Assembly (NCBI GenBank): GCA_029561465.1
Contig: JAKQIZ010000039.1
Span: 1-56,215 of the forward strand
Reading direction: 5' to 3'
From: Deltaproteobacteria bacterium
GTDB lineage: Bacteria; Desulfobacterota; Syntrophia; Syntrophales; UBA8958
DNA: 56,215 nucleotides
The stretch's first letter is position 1; each line of letters opens with the position of its first letter. Below are positions 1-10,773 of the stretch, piece after piece. The notes under the pieces were generated by a model. That model did no database searches and had not been told where the DNA came from. It worked only from the letters and a program-made list of their open reading frames with translations. Position numbers and translations under genes: made by a program.

Positions 1-51
1 CATGAACTACAAATTGATGGCATGTTCTTTGGCAGGAATTTGCAGTTCATG
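1..51. repeat. 15-bp inverted repeat at the contig edge
   Basis: Bases 1-15 (CATGAACTACAAATT) and 37-51 (AATTTGCAGTTCATG) are inverted copies with one mismatch, separated by 21 bases. The structure lies just where tatC stops looking like TatC, so it may be the terminal hairpin of a small mobile element or REP-like repeat. No second copy was noticed elsewhere in the window. Confidence 0.6.
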
Positions 52-503
52 TTGTTCCTGCGTGAAAAATATCTAAACCAGAACATGAAGAACTCGAAGG
101 CCGTGGGCAGGACGAGGAGATAGCCGAAGACCACCCCGCCGAGAAAGAGGATCGTGGATATGAGGACAAAAGGGACCACGTAACGTTTTTCCGAGTTATA
201 GAGTCCGGGGGAGACGAATTTCCACAATTGGTAAAGGGTATAGGGGCTGGTCAAAAGCAAGGAGGCGAAAAAGGCGATCTTCATATAGATGAAAAACGCC
301 TCGGGCATGCCGGTAAAAATCATGTGGCTGTTTTTCGGCAAAACCTCGGTAAGGGGCTTGGTGATAATCCGAAAGAGCCCCTCCCGGAAGTAGTAGCAGG
401 CGAAGAATCCCATTCCGACGGCAATGAGGATTCGGTAGAGACGGGTGCGCAGTTCCGCCAGGTGGCTGGTTAAAGGTAATTTTTCGTCTTCTGTTTGACC
501 CAT
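1..503 (-). CDS. tatC: Sec-independent translocase TatC, 3' end disrupted or off the contig
   Basis: TatC is the polytopic inner-membrane receptor that binds twin-arginine signal peptides. The first ~140 residues match the family: an N-terminal SHLAELRTRL motif, membrane segments near residues 24-39 and 74-92, a conserved FVSPGLYNSEKR loop near 97-108, and a membrane segment ending in PTAFEFF. After about residue 140 the reading stays open but the sequence (FRYFSRRNNMNCKF) no longer resembles TatC, and it runs into an inverted repeat at the window edge. Either an element is inserted in the gene or the contig end is chimeric. It starts 27 bases after the tatB stop, so the two form one operon. 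Identity is secure; whether a functional full-length gene exists is not. Confidence 0.85.
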   Translation of the reverse strand, partial: MGQTEDEKLPLTSHLAELRTRLYRILIAVGMGFFACYYFREGLFRIITKPLTEVLPKNSHMIFTGMPEAFFIYMKIAFFASLLLTSPYTLYQLWKFVSPGLYNSEKRYVVPFVLISTILFLGGVVFGYLLVLPTAFEFFMFWFRYFSRRNNMNCKFLPKNMPSICSS

Positions 504-530
504 GGAATAAGTTGTGTTGACGGCTGATCT

Positions 531-797
531 TCAGGATTGGTTTTTGGGGGTTGCGTCTTTGTCCCGCTCTTCCTTCCCGCCGTAAAGGAGGGAATCCTTC
601 AACCCATCGACATCCTTCTTGATTTCGTCTGGCTTTAGGGTGTCTTTGATGGACTCCGTTACATCGTCCGTGGCCCGGCGGAATTCCTGAAAGCCCTTTC
701 CCAGTGATTTGGCCAACCCGGGGAGCTTCTCCGGACCCACGACGAGGAGGGCGACGACGGCGATGACGATTAGTTCCGGCAGACCGATACCAAACAT
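531..797 (-). CDS. tatB: Twin-arginine translocase subunit TatB/TatA family
   Basis: This is a small single-pass membrane protein of the Tat export system. It begins MFGIGLPELIVI, has one hydrophobic helix to about residue 20, the GPEKLPGLAKSLGKG hinge, an amphipathic helix and a charged tail, which is the TatA/TatB fold. The FGIGLPEL start and the position directly upstream of tatC favour TatB. I chose the ATG at 797 over an upstream TTG at 824, because the AAGGAG there abuts the TTG too closely and the family starts at MFGIG. About 88 residues is short for TatB, so a TatA/B hybrid role is possible. Confidence 0.88.
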   Translation of the reverse strand: MFGIGLPELIVIAVVALLVVGPEKLPGLAKSLGKGFQEFRRATDDVTESIKDTLKPDEIKKDVDGLKDSLLYGGKEERDKDATPKNQS

Positions 798-949
798 AAT
801 AGCGGTATATATAGCGCCTCTCAACTCCTTGTCAATGGCAAATATTTTTGCACTTACAGGGGTTTTGTGGTATCAAGTCGCTGCTTTCTCCGGGTGGGAC
901 AGCGGTCCCCGCCGGAGGTGAAGGCGGGATTTTTCCCAGGAGTCGATTC

Positions 950-2005
950 ATGGCCAACAGGACAGGGGTGGTGGTTGATGAGCGGTATCTGCGGCACGGG
1001 GAAGGGTATTATCATCCCGAGTCCCCCCGCCGTCTGGAGTCCCTGTATGCCATGCTGCAACATCCTGGTATGGAAGGGAAATATACCATTATCGCCCCTC
1101 GGTATGCCACCCATGAAGAGATCGGTCTGGTTCACAGCCCTTCCTACATCGGCTTGGTGGCCAGTACGGCGGGGAAGAGTTATTATTCCCTCGATGCGGA
1201 CACTCAGACCTCCCCCGAATCCTATGACACGGCCAAACTTGCCGTCGGTGGGGTCCTGAATGCCGTCGAGGCGGTGATGAACGGGCAGGTGGACAACGCC
1301 TTCGCCTTCGTCCGCCCCCCGGGGCACCATGCCGGTAAGGAAAGGGGGGCGGGTTTCTGCCTCTTCAACAACGTGGCCGTGGGCGCCCGTTATGCCCTGG
1401 GGAAATACGGCCTGAAGCGGATCCTCATCGCCGACTGGGATCTCCATCACGGCGACGGCACCCAGGAGATCTTCTACCGGGATAAAAAAGTCCTTTATTT
1501 CTCCACTCATCAGTATCCTGCCTATCCCGGCTCCGGGACCTTCACCGAAACCGGTCAGGGGGATGGATCGGGATATACCGTCAATGTCCCCCTGAAGGCC
1601 CGGACCGACGACGCCCTCCATGTGAAGGCCTTCCGGGGGATCCTCCAGCCCGTGGCCTTGAAATTCCAGCCGGAGCTGGTCCTCCTGTCGGCGGGATTCG
1701 ACAGCTATTTCCAGGACCCCCTGGGAGATATGCGGGTTACTCCCAAAGGATATGTTTATATGATGAGGATCCTATTGGATATTACGGCGGCCTGTTGCGG
1801 GGGTCGCCTGGTCGCCGTCCTGGAGGGCGGTTATAATGTCGAGGGCCTGACGGAATCCGTCAAGCTGGTATTGAGGGAGATGCGCGGGGACACCCGGGCC
1901 TCGGAAGACGATCTCTACCGCATGGAATACGAGGCCGAGCAGGGCAAGGATCAGATTCTACGACGGGTTACGGAGCAGATCAATCCCGTCTGGCAGGTGT
2001 TTTAA
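950..2005 (+). CDS. Histone deacetylase family protein (AcuC/HDAC-like amidohydrolase)
   Basis: This is a zinc-dependent deacetylase-fold enzyme of 351 residues, probably acting on acetylated lysine or acetyl-polyamine-type substrates in the cytoplasm. It shows the family signatures in order: RPPGHHAG (the His-His charge relay, near residue 120), GFCLFNNVAVGA, the metal-binding DWDLHHGDGTQEIF, a late SAGFD metal ligand, and the LEGGYN box. The start is the ATG at 950, preceded by AGGAG. It diverges from tatB, and the next genes (gatCAB) follow about 100 bases later. The natural substrate cannot be read from the sequence. Confidence 0.92.
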   Translation: MANRTGVVVDERYLRHGEGYYHPESPRRLESLYAMLQHPGMEGKYTIIAPRYATHEEIGLVHSPSYIGLVASTAGKSYYSLDADTQTSPESYDTAKLAVGGVLNAVEAVMNGQVDNAFAFVRPPGHHAGKERGAGFCLFNNVAVGARYALGKYGLKRILIADWDLHHGDGTQEIFYRDKKVLYFSTHQYPAYPGSGTFTETGQGDGSGYTVNVPLKARTDDALHVKAFRGILQPVALKFQPELVLLSAGFDSYFQDPLGDMRVTPKGYVYMMRILLDITAACCGGRLVAVLEGGYNVEGLTESVKLVLREMRGDTRASEDDLYRMEYEAEQGKDQILRRVTEQINPVWQVF

Positions 2006-2107
2006 GAAGGCTTGATAGGCTAAATGACTCGCGGCAAATACTCGGAAACATTAAAGATTTTGACAGCTTATCAATTTTAAGGATTTAGGGATAAGGAGCG
2101 TATCGTC

Positions 2108-2395
2108 TTGAAGATAACCAGAGAAGAAGTGGCCCATGTAGCCCATCTGGCCCGGTTGACCTTCCGGGAGGAAGAGCTGGAAAAATTCACCTCCCAGTTG
2201 AATGACATCCTCCTCTACATGGAAAAGCTCAACTCCGTGGATACGACCGGAGTGACACCCATGACCCATGCCACGGTACTGTACAACGCCTTTCGGGAAG
2301 ACGTGGTGAAACCCTCCCTGACCAACGAAGAATCACTGGCCAATGCCCCGGATCCCCGGGGGGAATTCTTCCGCGTTCCCAAGGTCATCGAATGA
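2108..2395 (+). CDS. gatC: Asp/Glu-tRNA amidotransferase subunit C
   Basis: GatC is the small subunit that holds GatA and GatB together in the enzyme that converts mischarged Glu-tRNA(Gln) (and Asp-tRNA(Asn)) to the cognate aminoacyl-tRNA. The 95-residue length is normal, and the motifs VAHVAHLARL, a helical LEKFTSQLNDIL stretch and a conserved NAFREDVV segment identify it. Translation must begin at TTG: AAGGAG lies ten bases upstream and no in-frame ATG precedes the conserved N-terminus. It is followed 13 bases later by gatA, so the three subunits are co-transcribed. Confidence 0.95.
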   Translation: MKITREEVAHVAHLARLTFREEELEKFTSQLNDILLYMEKLNSVDTTGVTPMTHATVLYNAFREDVVKPSLTNEESLANAPDPRGEFFRVPKVIE

Positions 2396-2408
2396 TTGAA
2401 GAGGCATT

Positions 2409-3890
<1,482 letters not shown>

Positions 3891-3905
3891 GGAGTCGAAA
3901 CACTA

Positions 3906-5336
3906 ATGGAGTTTGAACCAGTCATCGGCCTTGAGATCCATGCCCAACTGCTTACGGATTCCAAGATCTTCTGCGGTTGTTCCACCCGGTTCGGGGCCCC
4001 TCCCAACACCCATACCTGTCCGGTCTGCCTCGGCATGCCCGGCGTCCTCCCCGTCCTCAACCGGAAGGTGGTGGAATACACCATCAAGATGGCGCTCGCC
4101 ACTAACTGCCGGATCAACCGGGAAAACGGCTTCGCCCGAAAAAACTACTTCTACCCCGATCTGCCCAAGGGCTATCAAATCTCCCAGTATGCCCATCCTC
4201 TTGCCGAGGAGGGCTGGGTGGATGTGGAGACCCAGGAGGAAAAAAAACGCATCGGGATCATCCGCATCCACATGGAGGAGGATGCGGGCAAGCTGATCCA
4301 TGACGAGCACTTTCCTTCCAGTTATGTCGATCTAAACCGCACCGGCGTACCCCTGATGGAGATCGTGAGCGCCCCGGACATACGTTCCGCCGAGGAAGCC
4401 GCCGCCTATCTCCGCCGCCTCCATGAAATCCTCGTCTATCTGGAGATCTGCGACGGCAACATGGAAGAGGGGAGTTTCCGGTGCGACGCCAACGTTTCCC
4501 TGCGTCCCCGGGGGCGGGAGGAATTCGGCATCCGGACGGAACTCAAGAACATGAACTCCTTCCGGAACGTCCAGCGGGCCCTGGAGTACGAGATCAAAAG
4601 GCAGCAGTACGTCCTGGAAGCGGGCGGCGAGGTGGTCCAGGAGACCCGCCTCTGGGATGACGCCCAGGGCGTCACTCTGCCCATGCGGAGCAAGGAGGAG
4701 GCCCATGACTACCGCTATTTTCCGGACCCCGATCTGGTCACGATTGCCGTCAGCGAGACCTGGGTGGAAGAGATCCGCCGGGGCATGCCCGAGCTGCCCC
4801 TGGAAAAGCGGGAGCGCTTCCGCCGGGAATACGGAATCCCCGTATATGACGCCGGCGTCCTGACGGCCAGCCGGGCCCTGGCGGACTATTACGAAGAGGT
4901 TGCCCGTCTTTGCGGCCTGCCGAAGATCGCCAGCAACTGGGTGATGGGCGATATCCTGCGGTTCCTCAACGAGGACAAACGGGACATCAAGGATTGTCCC
5001 ATCCCGGCCTCCTCCCTGGCCGAGATGATCCGCCTCATCGAGGAAGGGGTCATCAGCGGCAAAATGGCCAAGGAGATCAGCGAAGAGATGTACCGTACGG
5101 GTAAGACGCCGCAGGTAATTATTGAGGAAAAAGGCCTGCTCCAGATCTCCGACGCCGGGGCGTTGATTCCCCTGATCGAGAAGGTCATGGCGGACAATCC
5201 CTCCCAGCTTGGCCAATATCGGGGGGGAAAGGACAAGCTGTTCGGTTTCTTCGTCGGCCAGGTGATGAAGGCCACCCAGGGTAAGGCCAATCCCCAGTTG
5301 ATCAACGACCTCCTGAGGAAGATGCTGGCGGGATGA
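3906..5336 (+). CDS. gatB: Asp/Glu-tRNA amidotransferase subunit B
   Basis: GatB phosphorylates the misacylated tRNA-bound Glu/Asp and holds the tRNA. The protein has 476 residues, with the N-terminal [15 protein letters not shown] signature, a Cys cluster typical of the zinc site (FCGCS near residue 24 and CPVCLGMPG near 40), the [12 protein letters not shown] and [11 protein letters not shown] blocks, and the helical tRNA-binding tail. The arrangement gatC-gatA-gatB implies that glutaminyl-tRNA, and perhaps asparaginyl-tRNA, is made indirectly in this organism. Confidence 0.97.
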   Translation: MEFEPVIGLEIHAQLLTDSKIFCGCSTRFGAPPNTHTCPVCLGMPGVLPVLNRKVVEYTIKMALATNCRINRENGFARKNYFYPDLPKGYQISQYAHPLAEEGWVDVETQEEKKRIGIIRIHMEEDAGKLIHDEHFPSSYVDLNRTGVPLMEIVSAPDIRSAEEAAAYLRRLHEILVYLEICDGNMEEGSFRCDANVSLRPRGREEFGIRTELKNMNSFRNVQRALEYEIKRQQYVLEAGGEVVQETRLWDDAQGVTLPMRSKEEAHDYRYFPDPDLVTIAVSETWVEEIRRGMPELPLEKRERFRREYGIPVYDAGVLTASRALADYYEEVARLCGLPKIASNWVMGDILRFLNEDKRDIKDCPIPASSLAEMIRLIEEGVISGKMAKEISEEMYRTGKTPQVIIEEKGLLQISDAGALIPLIEKVMADNPSQLGQYRGGKDKLFGFFVGQVMKATQGKANPQLINDLLRKMLAG

Positions 5337-5394
5337 ACAAAAGAAGCTGCCTTCAGAATAATTACCGACCATGAGAGTCTCTTTACCCTGTATA

Positions 5395-5437
5395 TCCCTC
5401 CCCTTCAAGGGGAGGGACGAGGTGGGGATGGGTTAGA
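5395..5437. repeat. REP-like palindrome forming the mtnA leader
   Basis: TCCCTCCCCTT and AAGGGGAGGGA form an 11-bp perfect inverted repeat around a single base (5395-5417), followed by GACGAGGTGGGGATGGGTTAG, which runs to the mtnA ATG. CCCTCCCC/GGGGAGGG palindromes with a GGTGGGGATGGG tail are a widespread class of intergenic bacterial repeat. Here the tail lies where the ribosome-binding site should be. Confidence 0.6.
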
Positions 5438-6532
5438 ATGGCCACTTTTATCCGCACTGTTTACTGGGAAGATGACGCCGTCGTCTTTATCGATCAGCGC
5501 CTCCTCCCGGATCAAGAACGCTATGTGACCACCCGGGATTACCGGGAGGTGGCGGCGGCCATTAAGGCTCTGGCCATCCGGGGCGCCCCCGCCATCGGCG
5601 TGGCCGCCGCCCTGGGTATCGCCTTGGGCGTTGCCAACAGCCGTGCCGTTGCCCTCGCCGGGCTGCGGAGAGAATTTGACGATATCTGCCGTACCTTCGC
5701 CATGACCCGTCCCACGGCCAGGAACCTCTTCTGGGCCGTCGAAAGGATGGAGCGGTGTTTTCGGCTCATTACCGCGCCCCTTCAGAGCGGTCCGGCAGCG
5801 GGGGGAATCCGGACCGCCTTTCCCCCCTTCCTTGCTCGGGTAAAAAAAGCCCTTATCGATGAGGCCAAACTCATCGGTGCGGAAGATATCCGGATAAACA
5901 AGCAGCTCGGCACCTACGGCCAGACCCTTATCGACGACGGCGACCATATCCTTACCCACTGCAATGCCGGGGCCCTGGCCACGGCGGGTTACGGGACGGC
6001 ACTGGGGGTAGTCCGGGCGGCCGCCGAGGCGGGGAAGAAGATCCATGTCTATGTCGATGAGACGCGGCCCGTCCTCCAGGGGGCGCGGCTGACGGCCTGG
6101 GAAATGATGCGCGAGGAGATCCCGGCCACGCTCATCACTGACAATATGGCCGGTTTTCTCATGAAGCAGGGCCGGATTCAGAAGATCGTCGTCGGGGCCG
6201 ACCGGATTGCCGTCAACGGGGATACGGCCAATAAGATCGGCACTTACAGCGTGGCGGTGCTCGCCAAAGTCCATAAAATACCCTTCTATGTTGCCGCGCC
6301 CCTTTCCACCTTTGACGGCGCCGTCAAAACCGGGAAAGACATCCCCATCGAGGAGCGGTCTCCCGAAGAGGTAACCTGTTGCCGGGGGGCCATCCTGGCG
6401 CCCCGGGACATCGACGTCTATAACCCCGCTTTCGATGTGACCCCCGGCCGTTTAATCGCCGCCTTCGTGACGGAAAAAGGCCTGCTTTATCCGCCTTTCC
6501 GCAAAACCATTCCCGCCCTGCTGAGGTCATGA
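5438..6532 (+). CDS. mtnA: S-methyl-5-thioribose-1-phosphate isomerase
   Basis: MtnA isomerises methylthioribose-1-phosphate to methylthioribulose-1-phosphate in methionine salvage. The 364-residue protein has the eIF2B-like fold signatures: AIRGAPAIGVAAALG near residue 50, THCNAGALAT carrying the catalytic Cys (near 170), TDNMAGFLM, and GADRIAVNGDTANKIGTY carrying the catalytic Asp. No other salvage gene lies next to it, so in this anaerobe-like context it may serve 5'-deoxyadenosine or methylthioadenosine recycling by another route. Its leader is formed by a REP-like palindrome. Confidence 0.95.
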   Translation: MATFIRTVYWEDDAVVFIDQRLLPDQERYVTTRDYREVAAAIKALAIRGAPAIGVAAALGIALGVANSRAVALAGLRREFDDICRTFAMTRPTARNLFWAVERMERCFRLITAPLQSGPAAGGIRTAFPPFLARVKKALIDEAKLIGAEDIRINKQLGTYGQTLIDDGDHILTHCNAGALATAGYGTALGVVRAAAEAGKKIHVYVDETRPVLQGARLTAWEMMREEIPATLITDNMAGFLMKQGRIQKIVVGADRIAVNGDTANKIGTYSVAVLAKVHKIPFYVAAPLSTFDGAVKTGKDIPIEERSPEEVTCCRGAILAPRDIDVYNPAFDVTPGRLIAAFVTEKGLLYPPFRKTIPALLRS

Positions 6533-6556
6533 AGGTTAGTGGGTAGGAGCAGTCTC

Positions 6557-7183
6557 ATGGCCGGTAATCTCTTCCTTTTTGATTTCGATGGCGTCCTCGT
6601 CGATTCCCTGGAGGTCTATCATCGGGCTGTGTCTTGGTGCCTCGAAAGAATCGGCATGCCCTTCATCAGCACCCAGGAGGAATACGTCGCCCTTTTCGAG
6701 GACAACTTTTATGCCTCCCTGGCGGAGAAAGGGGTGGATCTCCATGCCTTTTCCCAGGCTTTGAACGAATATGCCCGGGATGTTGACTATTACCGTGACG
6801 TCAAACCTTTTACGACCGTACTAACGGTCTTGGAAGAACTATGCCGGGCCGACACCCTGGCGATCATCTCTTCGAATTCCGCCGCGGCCATTGGGAAGAT
6901 CATGGCCCGCCTCCACTACAACGGTTGTTTCCGGGAGATCCTGGGATCGGAGTTTCATTTGAGCAAAAAGGCCAAGATCGACCATATGGTTGCCAAATAC
7001 GGGCGAAGTCGGGAGCGAACGTTTTACGTGGGCGATACGGCGGGAGACATCAAGGAAGGCAAAGCGGCGGGGATCAAGACCATCGCCGTCGCCTGGGGAT
7101 GGCATCCCCGGGAAACCCTGGCGGCGGAAAATCCGGACTTCCTCATCGCCCGTCCGGATGAACTGCTTGCCATCGCCGGATAG
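6557..7183 (+). CDS. HAD-superfamily phosphatase (phosphoglycolate-phosphatase-like)
   Basis: This is a 208-residue haloacid-dehalogenase hydrolase. Motif I is LFDFDGVLVDS (residues 5-15), a helical cap follows, motif II is IISSNS, motif III is the Lys in LSKKAKIDH, and motif IV is FYVGDTAGDIKEGKAAG. It most resembles phosphoglycolate phosphatase or beta-phosphoglucomutase-type enzymes; the substrate is not determinable. I chose the ATG at 6557 because TAGGAG lies seven bases upstream; an in-frame GTG at 6539 is less likely. It follows mtnA by 24 bases, so co-transcription and a side-product repair role are plausible. Confidence 0.85.
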   Translation: MAGNLFLFDFDGVLVDSLEVYHRAVSWCLERIGMPFISTQEEYVALFEDNFYASLAEKGVDLHAFSQALNEYARDVDYYRDVKPFTTVLTVLEELCRADTLAIISSNSAAAIGKIMARLHYNGCFREILGSEFHLSKKAKIDHMVAKYGRSRERTFYVGDTAGDIKEGKAAGIKTIAVAWGWHPRETLAAENPDFLIARPDELLAIAG

Positions 7184-7296
7184 CCGCGGATTCGGATTCC
7201 CGGCCAGCCGTTTTCGGCGCGAATGTCCGGGCATACCTTCATCGCTTTGATGGAACGATAATGACATGTTCCAACCCGGCAAGAAAGCAATGTTGA

Positions 7297-7460
7297 TGAC
7301 ATCGTAAAAAGCGCAAACAATGTCCCATTTGGGACGGCATCGTAAAAAGATCCGCAGGCGAGGCGCGCGAATCCTGAGGAATGAGGAGTACTTGGACGTA
7401 CGTCGCAGTGACGAGGGATGAAGCGCTTTCGAAGCATCCGGACTTTTTACGATGCCGTCA
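7297..7460 (+). repeat. Dispersed repeat family, copy A (full type I)
   Basis: This 164-bp element is bounded by TGACATCGTAAAAAG and the inverted CTTTTTACGATGCCGTCA. Modules in order are the outer end, the palindrome GTCCCATTTGGGAC, an internal repeat of the end motif (GGCATCGTAAAAAG), a conserved core with GTACTTGGACGTACGTCGCAGTG, and GCGCTTTCGAAGC. Copies B and C match closely, E is degraded, D and F are a second type. It ends 91 bases before the autotransporter start. The rest of 7184-7551 holds no gene that I can see. Confidence 0.92.
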
Positions 7461-7551
7461 ATGTTGGCCGACATGAAGGCAAAGAGGAAAACGGGGAGAT
7501 GACGCGCTCATGATGGTACGCCGTTACAAAGGAGGATGAAAGCGAAGCTTA

Positions 7552-10500
7552 ATGTTCATAAGGTTGTCAAGGTATTTTCAGATGAGAAGAGACAAGCTTC
7601 ATATTTTATTGTCGGCGCTTTTTTTTGTTCTTTTCCTTTCCGGGGCGGCGACAGCCGAGGATTTGAACCCTACCTACAAAGAGTCCATTCCCCTGTCCCG
7701 CCAGCATGCTGACAGCCCCGCTGGCTGGGTTCCCGACTATCCCACCTCGGGAAGCAGGCAGATTGTCACCATCCAAGGCGATCCTGACAAGGAAAATGCC
7801 CACTTCGGACTCACATACGATACCAAAGGCTATGGCGACGGCAAGAATTACCTCATTGTCCGGACCTTAAGCAAGACTGATTATATGGGAAGTAATTACG
7901 TCAATCAACCGGGCTATAAGGTGTTCGGCAAGGCGACGGAGAGCGCCTACTGGGTGACGACGGGTAACGAGGCCACAAAATTTCTCCGGGATAACGGCGG
8001 CACCAGCGCCAATATCGTGAAGCTCATGGAGCGCGCCCTGGGCATGAATAACGACGGCTCCCATACGGCGATGGTCGAATATGCCGTCATCGCCGACAAT
8101 GACCACATCCTCCGTCCCACGAAGATTTCCGATTTCAAGACCTATGCGACCAATCCCACCAATTATGGGACGAATGCCTCCTATGGGGAGAAACCTTCCG
8201 ATATGACCCAGGCCACCTACGATAATTATGTCGGCACGGCGACCCAAACGGGCTATTACGAGTACTGGAAGAAAAAGACTTACGATTCCGACGCAGGCAG
8301 TAACGACGCCTTCCCCTGGACGCAGATCGGCTACACCTTTTTATGGGGCAATGGTCAGGAAAAACTGGCCGATATACAGGGATTGAGTGAATTTATCCTC
8401 CTGGGCGGTACGTCTTTACAGATCTACGGCCTCTACTCACCCCAGTCCTACATCTACACCCTCAACAAGGACGGTGCTTTCAGCACGGCCGCAGATGCGC
8501 AATACGGCAACGGTTTCGCCAGTTTCAAGGTTGATGGAACGTGTGATTCCCTCTGGGCGGGACACCGCTTCCAGAGGAACGTCAGCACCGGCGCCGCCAA
8601 TCAGATCAATATCACCAACACCGGTTCCATCTCCGGCGGGCAGGGGCTCTTGATCTGGTCGTTGAACTATGCCGTGAACAACCAGGGGACGATCAGCGGC
8701 GCCACGGCCAACAAGTTCGCCACGACGAACACCGGCAATATCGCTGTCCTCTTCAAAGGGGACACCACGGCTTACGGAGACATCCCTGCTCCCGCCGGTT
8801 CCAACAACCTCACCAACTCCGGGACCATCTCCAGCCCCGGGACGGCGGTCATGGTGGAAGCGGGAGATACGAACATTACCAACAAGTCCGGAGGTCTGCT
8901 TACAGGAGACACGGTTGCCATCCAAATCGGCCAGGCAAACGCTGCGCCGGCGGTAAAAGGAATTATCGACAACACCGGAACCATCAGCAGTTCCGGAACG
9001 GCCATAAAGGCGGACAGAGGAGACAATACGATCGTCAACAATTCCGGCGGCATCATCTCCGGTGGGGTTTATGCCATTCAGACCGGGGCGGGGAACGACA
9101 CCGTGACGGTCAAGGGCGGCGAGATCGCCGGCAAGGTCGATCTCGGGACGGGGCCGGACAAATTCGATGTCACCGGCGCCGACGGCGCCGCCAAGCTGAG
9201 CTTCACCATCGACAGGGACACCGCCGCCTCGGCGCAGATCCTGGTGAAGGATGGGGGCAACGGCACGGTGAGCATTGCGGACAATACCAAGCTGGCCGTA
9301 ACGGTCGGGGGCGCAAAGAATATTCAAAACAACGACCGGTTTCTGATCGCCGATGCGGGCGGAACGCTGACCGTCACCCCGGCTAATCTCGTCATCCAGA
9401 ACGACGGCTCCCTTCCCATGGTCGGTTTTTCCGCCCTGAAAGATGCCAACAAGCTCTACCTGGTGGCGGCACGGAGCAGCAGCTATTACGGAGCCAACAG
9501 CGGCAATGCCTCCCTGGGTTCCCTCCTGGACAGCCTGGCAAATACGGCAACGGGGGATATGGCCAATGTCCTGGGGAATTTGGACAAATCCGGTGATGCC
9601 GGAAACGCCTTGAAATTGCAGCCGAATGTCGATGGCGGGACCATGCAGGCCAGCTTCGGGGCGATGAATAAATACACTGGGGCCGTCGTCAACCGAATCG
9701 AACAGGTCATGACCGGCCGGGCCGCCAGGGAGGGGATGACCGGAATCGCCACGGGCGACGAGTCGGCGCGCAACGGTGCCTGGGCGCAGGGATTCGGAAG
9801 CTATCTGCACCAGGATCCCCAGGGGACGGGCAACGGTTACAGCGCCGACATCTGGGGCGTCGCCTTCGGTTTCGACCGGTATTTCTTCCCCAGTCTCATG
9901 TTGGGACTCAGTGGCGGCTATGCCCGCAACAAGATCACCACCGCCGATCCCAACACCGGCGCCGATGCCGATAGCTACCAGGCGGGCCTCTACGGCAATC
10001 TCGCCCGGGAAGCCTATTATCTCGATGGCATTTTCTCCTTTGCGTATAACAAGTATAACGCCTCGCGGCACATCGCCTTCGGGACGACAAACCGGATTGC
10101 GAAGAGCAATTACAACGGTCAGCAGTATTCAGGCTACCTGGAGGGCGGTTACGCCTTCGGCGTGAACGGTTTCACCATCACACCCCTGGCCTCGGTTCAG
10201 TACATGCACCTCCAGCTCGGCGACTATACGGAGACGGAAGCCGGGGACCTGAACCTCCATGTGGACAGCCAAGGATACAACATGCTCCAGGTCGGTGTCG
10301 GGGCAAAACTATCCTACCAACTTACCAGCCGGGACGTGCGGATCATTCCGGAACTGCACGGCAAGTTTCTCTATGACTTCATCGGCGACCAGCAGCAGGC
10401 CACCGCCACCTTTACCGGGGGTGGCGCCTCCTTTGCGACCAAAGGCTTTGACCCACCCCGGGCGAGCGGCAATCTGGGGGCCAAGCTCACCCTGATGACG

Positions 10501-10596
10501 AAAAACAATCTCTCCTTTGCCCTGAACTACGACTATGAGTGGAAGGCGGGATATTACAGTCATAACGGCTATTTCCATATCAGGTACGCCTTCTGA
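7552..10596 (+). CDS. Autotransporter (type V secretion) outer-membrane protein
   Basis: This 1014-residue secreted protein has three parts. The signal peptide spans residues 1-36 and ends ATA-ED. The passenger spans about 37-730; its middle shows repeating NTGTIS/NSGTIS turns (around residues 345-520), the mark of a parallel beta-helix. The C-terminal autotransporter beta-barrel spans about 735-1014, beginning NGAWAQGFG and ending in the C-terminal Phe of HIRYAF. The barrel inserts in the outer membrane and exports the passenger, whose first 300 residues resemble nothing I recognise. A GGAGG lies 17 bases upstream, farther than ideal; the ATG at 7582 is an alternative start. Adhesion or surface display is the likely role, by inference. 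Confidence 0.9.
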   Translation: MFIRLSRYFQMRRDKLHILLSALFFVLFLSGAATAEDLNPTYKESIPLSRQHADSPAGWVPDYPTSGSRQIVTIQGDPDKENAHFGLTYDTKGYGDGKNYLIVRTLSKTDYMGSNYVNQPGYKVFGKATESAYWVTTGNEATKFLRDNGGTSANIVKLMERALGMNNDGSHTAMVEYAVIADNDHILRPTKISDFKTYATNPTNYGTNASYGEKPSDMTQATYDNYVGTATQTGYYEYWKKKTYDSDAGSNDAFPWTQIGYTFLWGNGQEKLADIQGLSEFILLGGTSLQIYGLYSPQSYIYTLNKDGAFSTAADAQYGNGFASFKVDGTCDSLWAGHRFQRNVSTGAANQINITNTGSISGGQGLLIWSLNYAVNNQGTISGATANKFATTNTGNIAVLFKGDTTAYGDIPAPAGSNNLTNSGTISSPGTAVMVEAGDTNITNKSGGLLTGDTVAIQIGQANAAPAVKGIIDNTGTISSSGTAIKADRGDNTIVNNSGGIISGGVYAIQTGAGNDTVTVKGGEIAGKVDLGTGPDKFDVTGADGAAKLSFTIDRDTAASAQILVKDGGNGTVSIADNTKLAVTVGGAKNIQNNDRFLIADAGGTLTVTPANLVIQNDGSLPMVGFSALKDANKLYLVAARSSSYYGANSGNASLGSLLDSLANTATGDMANVLGNLDKSGDAGNALKLQPNVDGGTMQASFGAMNKYTGAVVNRIEQVMTGRAAREGMTGIATGDESARNGAWAQGFGSYLHQDPQGTGNGYSADIWGVAFGFDRYFFPSLMLGLSGGYARNKITTADPNTGADADSYQAGLYGNLAREAYYLDGIFSFAYNKYNASRHIAFGTTNRIAKSNYNGQQYSGYLEGGYAFGVNGFTITPLASVQYMHLQLGDYTETEAGDLNLHVDSQGYNMLQVGVGAKLSYQLTSRDVRIIPELHGKFLYDFIGDQQQATATFTGGGASFATKGFDPPRASGNLGAKLTLMTKNNLSFALNYDYEWKAGYYSHNGYFHIRYAF

Positions 10597-10773
10597 GTCG
10601 CCAGGCCGTAGGCCTTTGCCCACGTCCTCCCGCGCCGGCTTTTGGCAACTCGCAAACCGCTCGCTGCATCAAGTCGGAACCGGTCCGGCCGGGCCGCCGG
10701 GGATGGCGACGGTTTACGAAGTCGGGCGGCCAGTGGGATGACTGGTGAGGGAGCGTATGCAAGGTTCGCAGCT

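Noticed and set aside
854-1621. Long open frame antisense to the deacetylase-family gene
   Set aside because: It mirrors a GC-rich coding gene and has no family resemblance; the plus strand has all catalytic motifs.
5395-5417. Considered the palindrome before mtnA as a transcription terminator for gatB
   Set aside because: No T tract follows, and a repeated GGTGGGGATGGG tail identifies a REP-like element instead.
8437-10071. 544-codon open frame antisense to the autotransporter
   Set aside because: It is explained by base composition opposite a strong coding region; it has no signal, domain or ribosome site.
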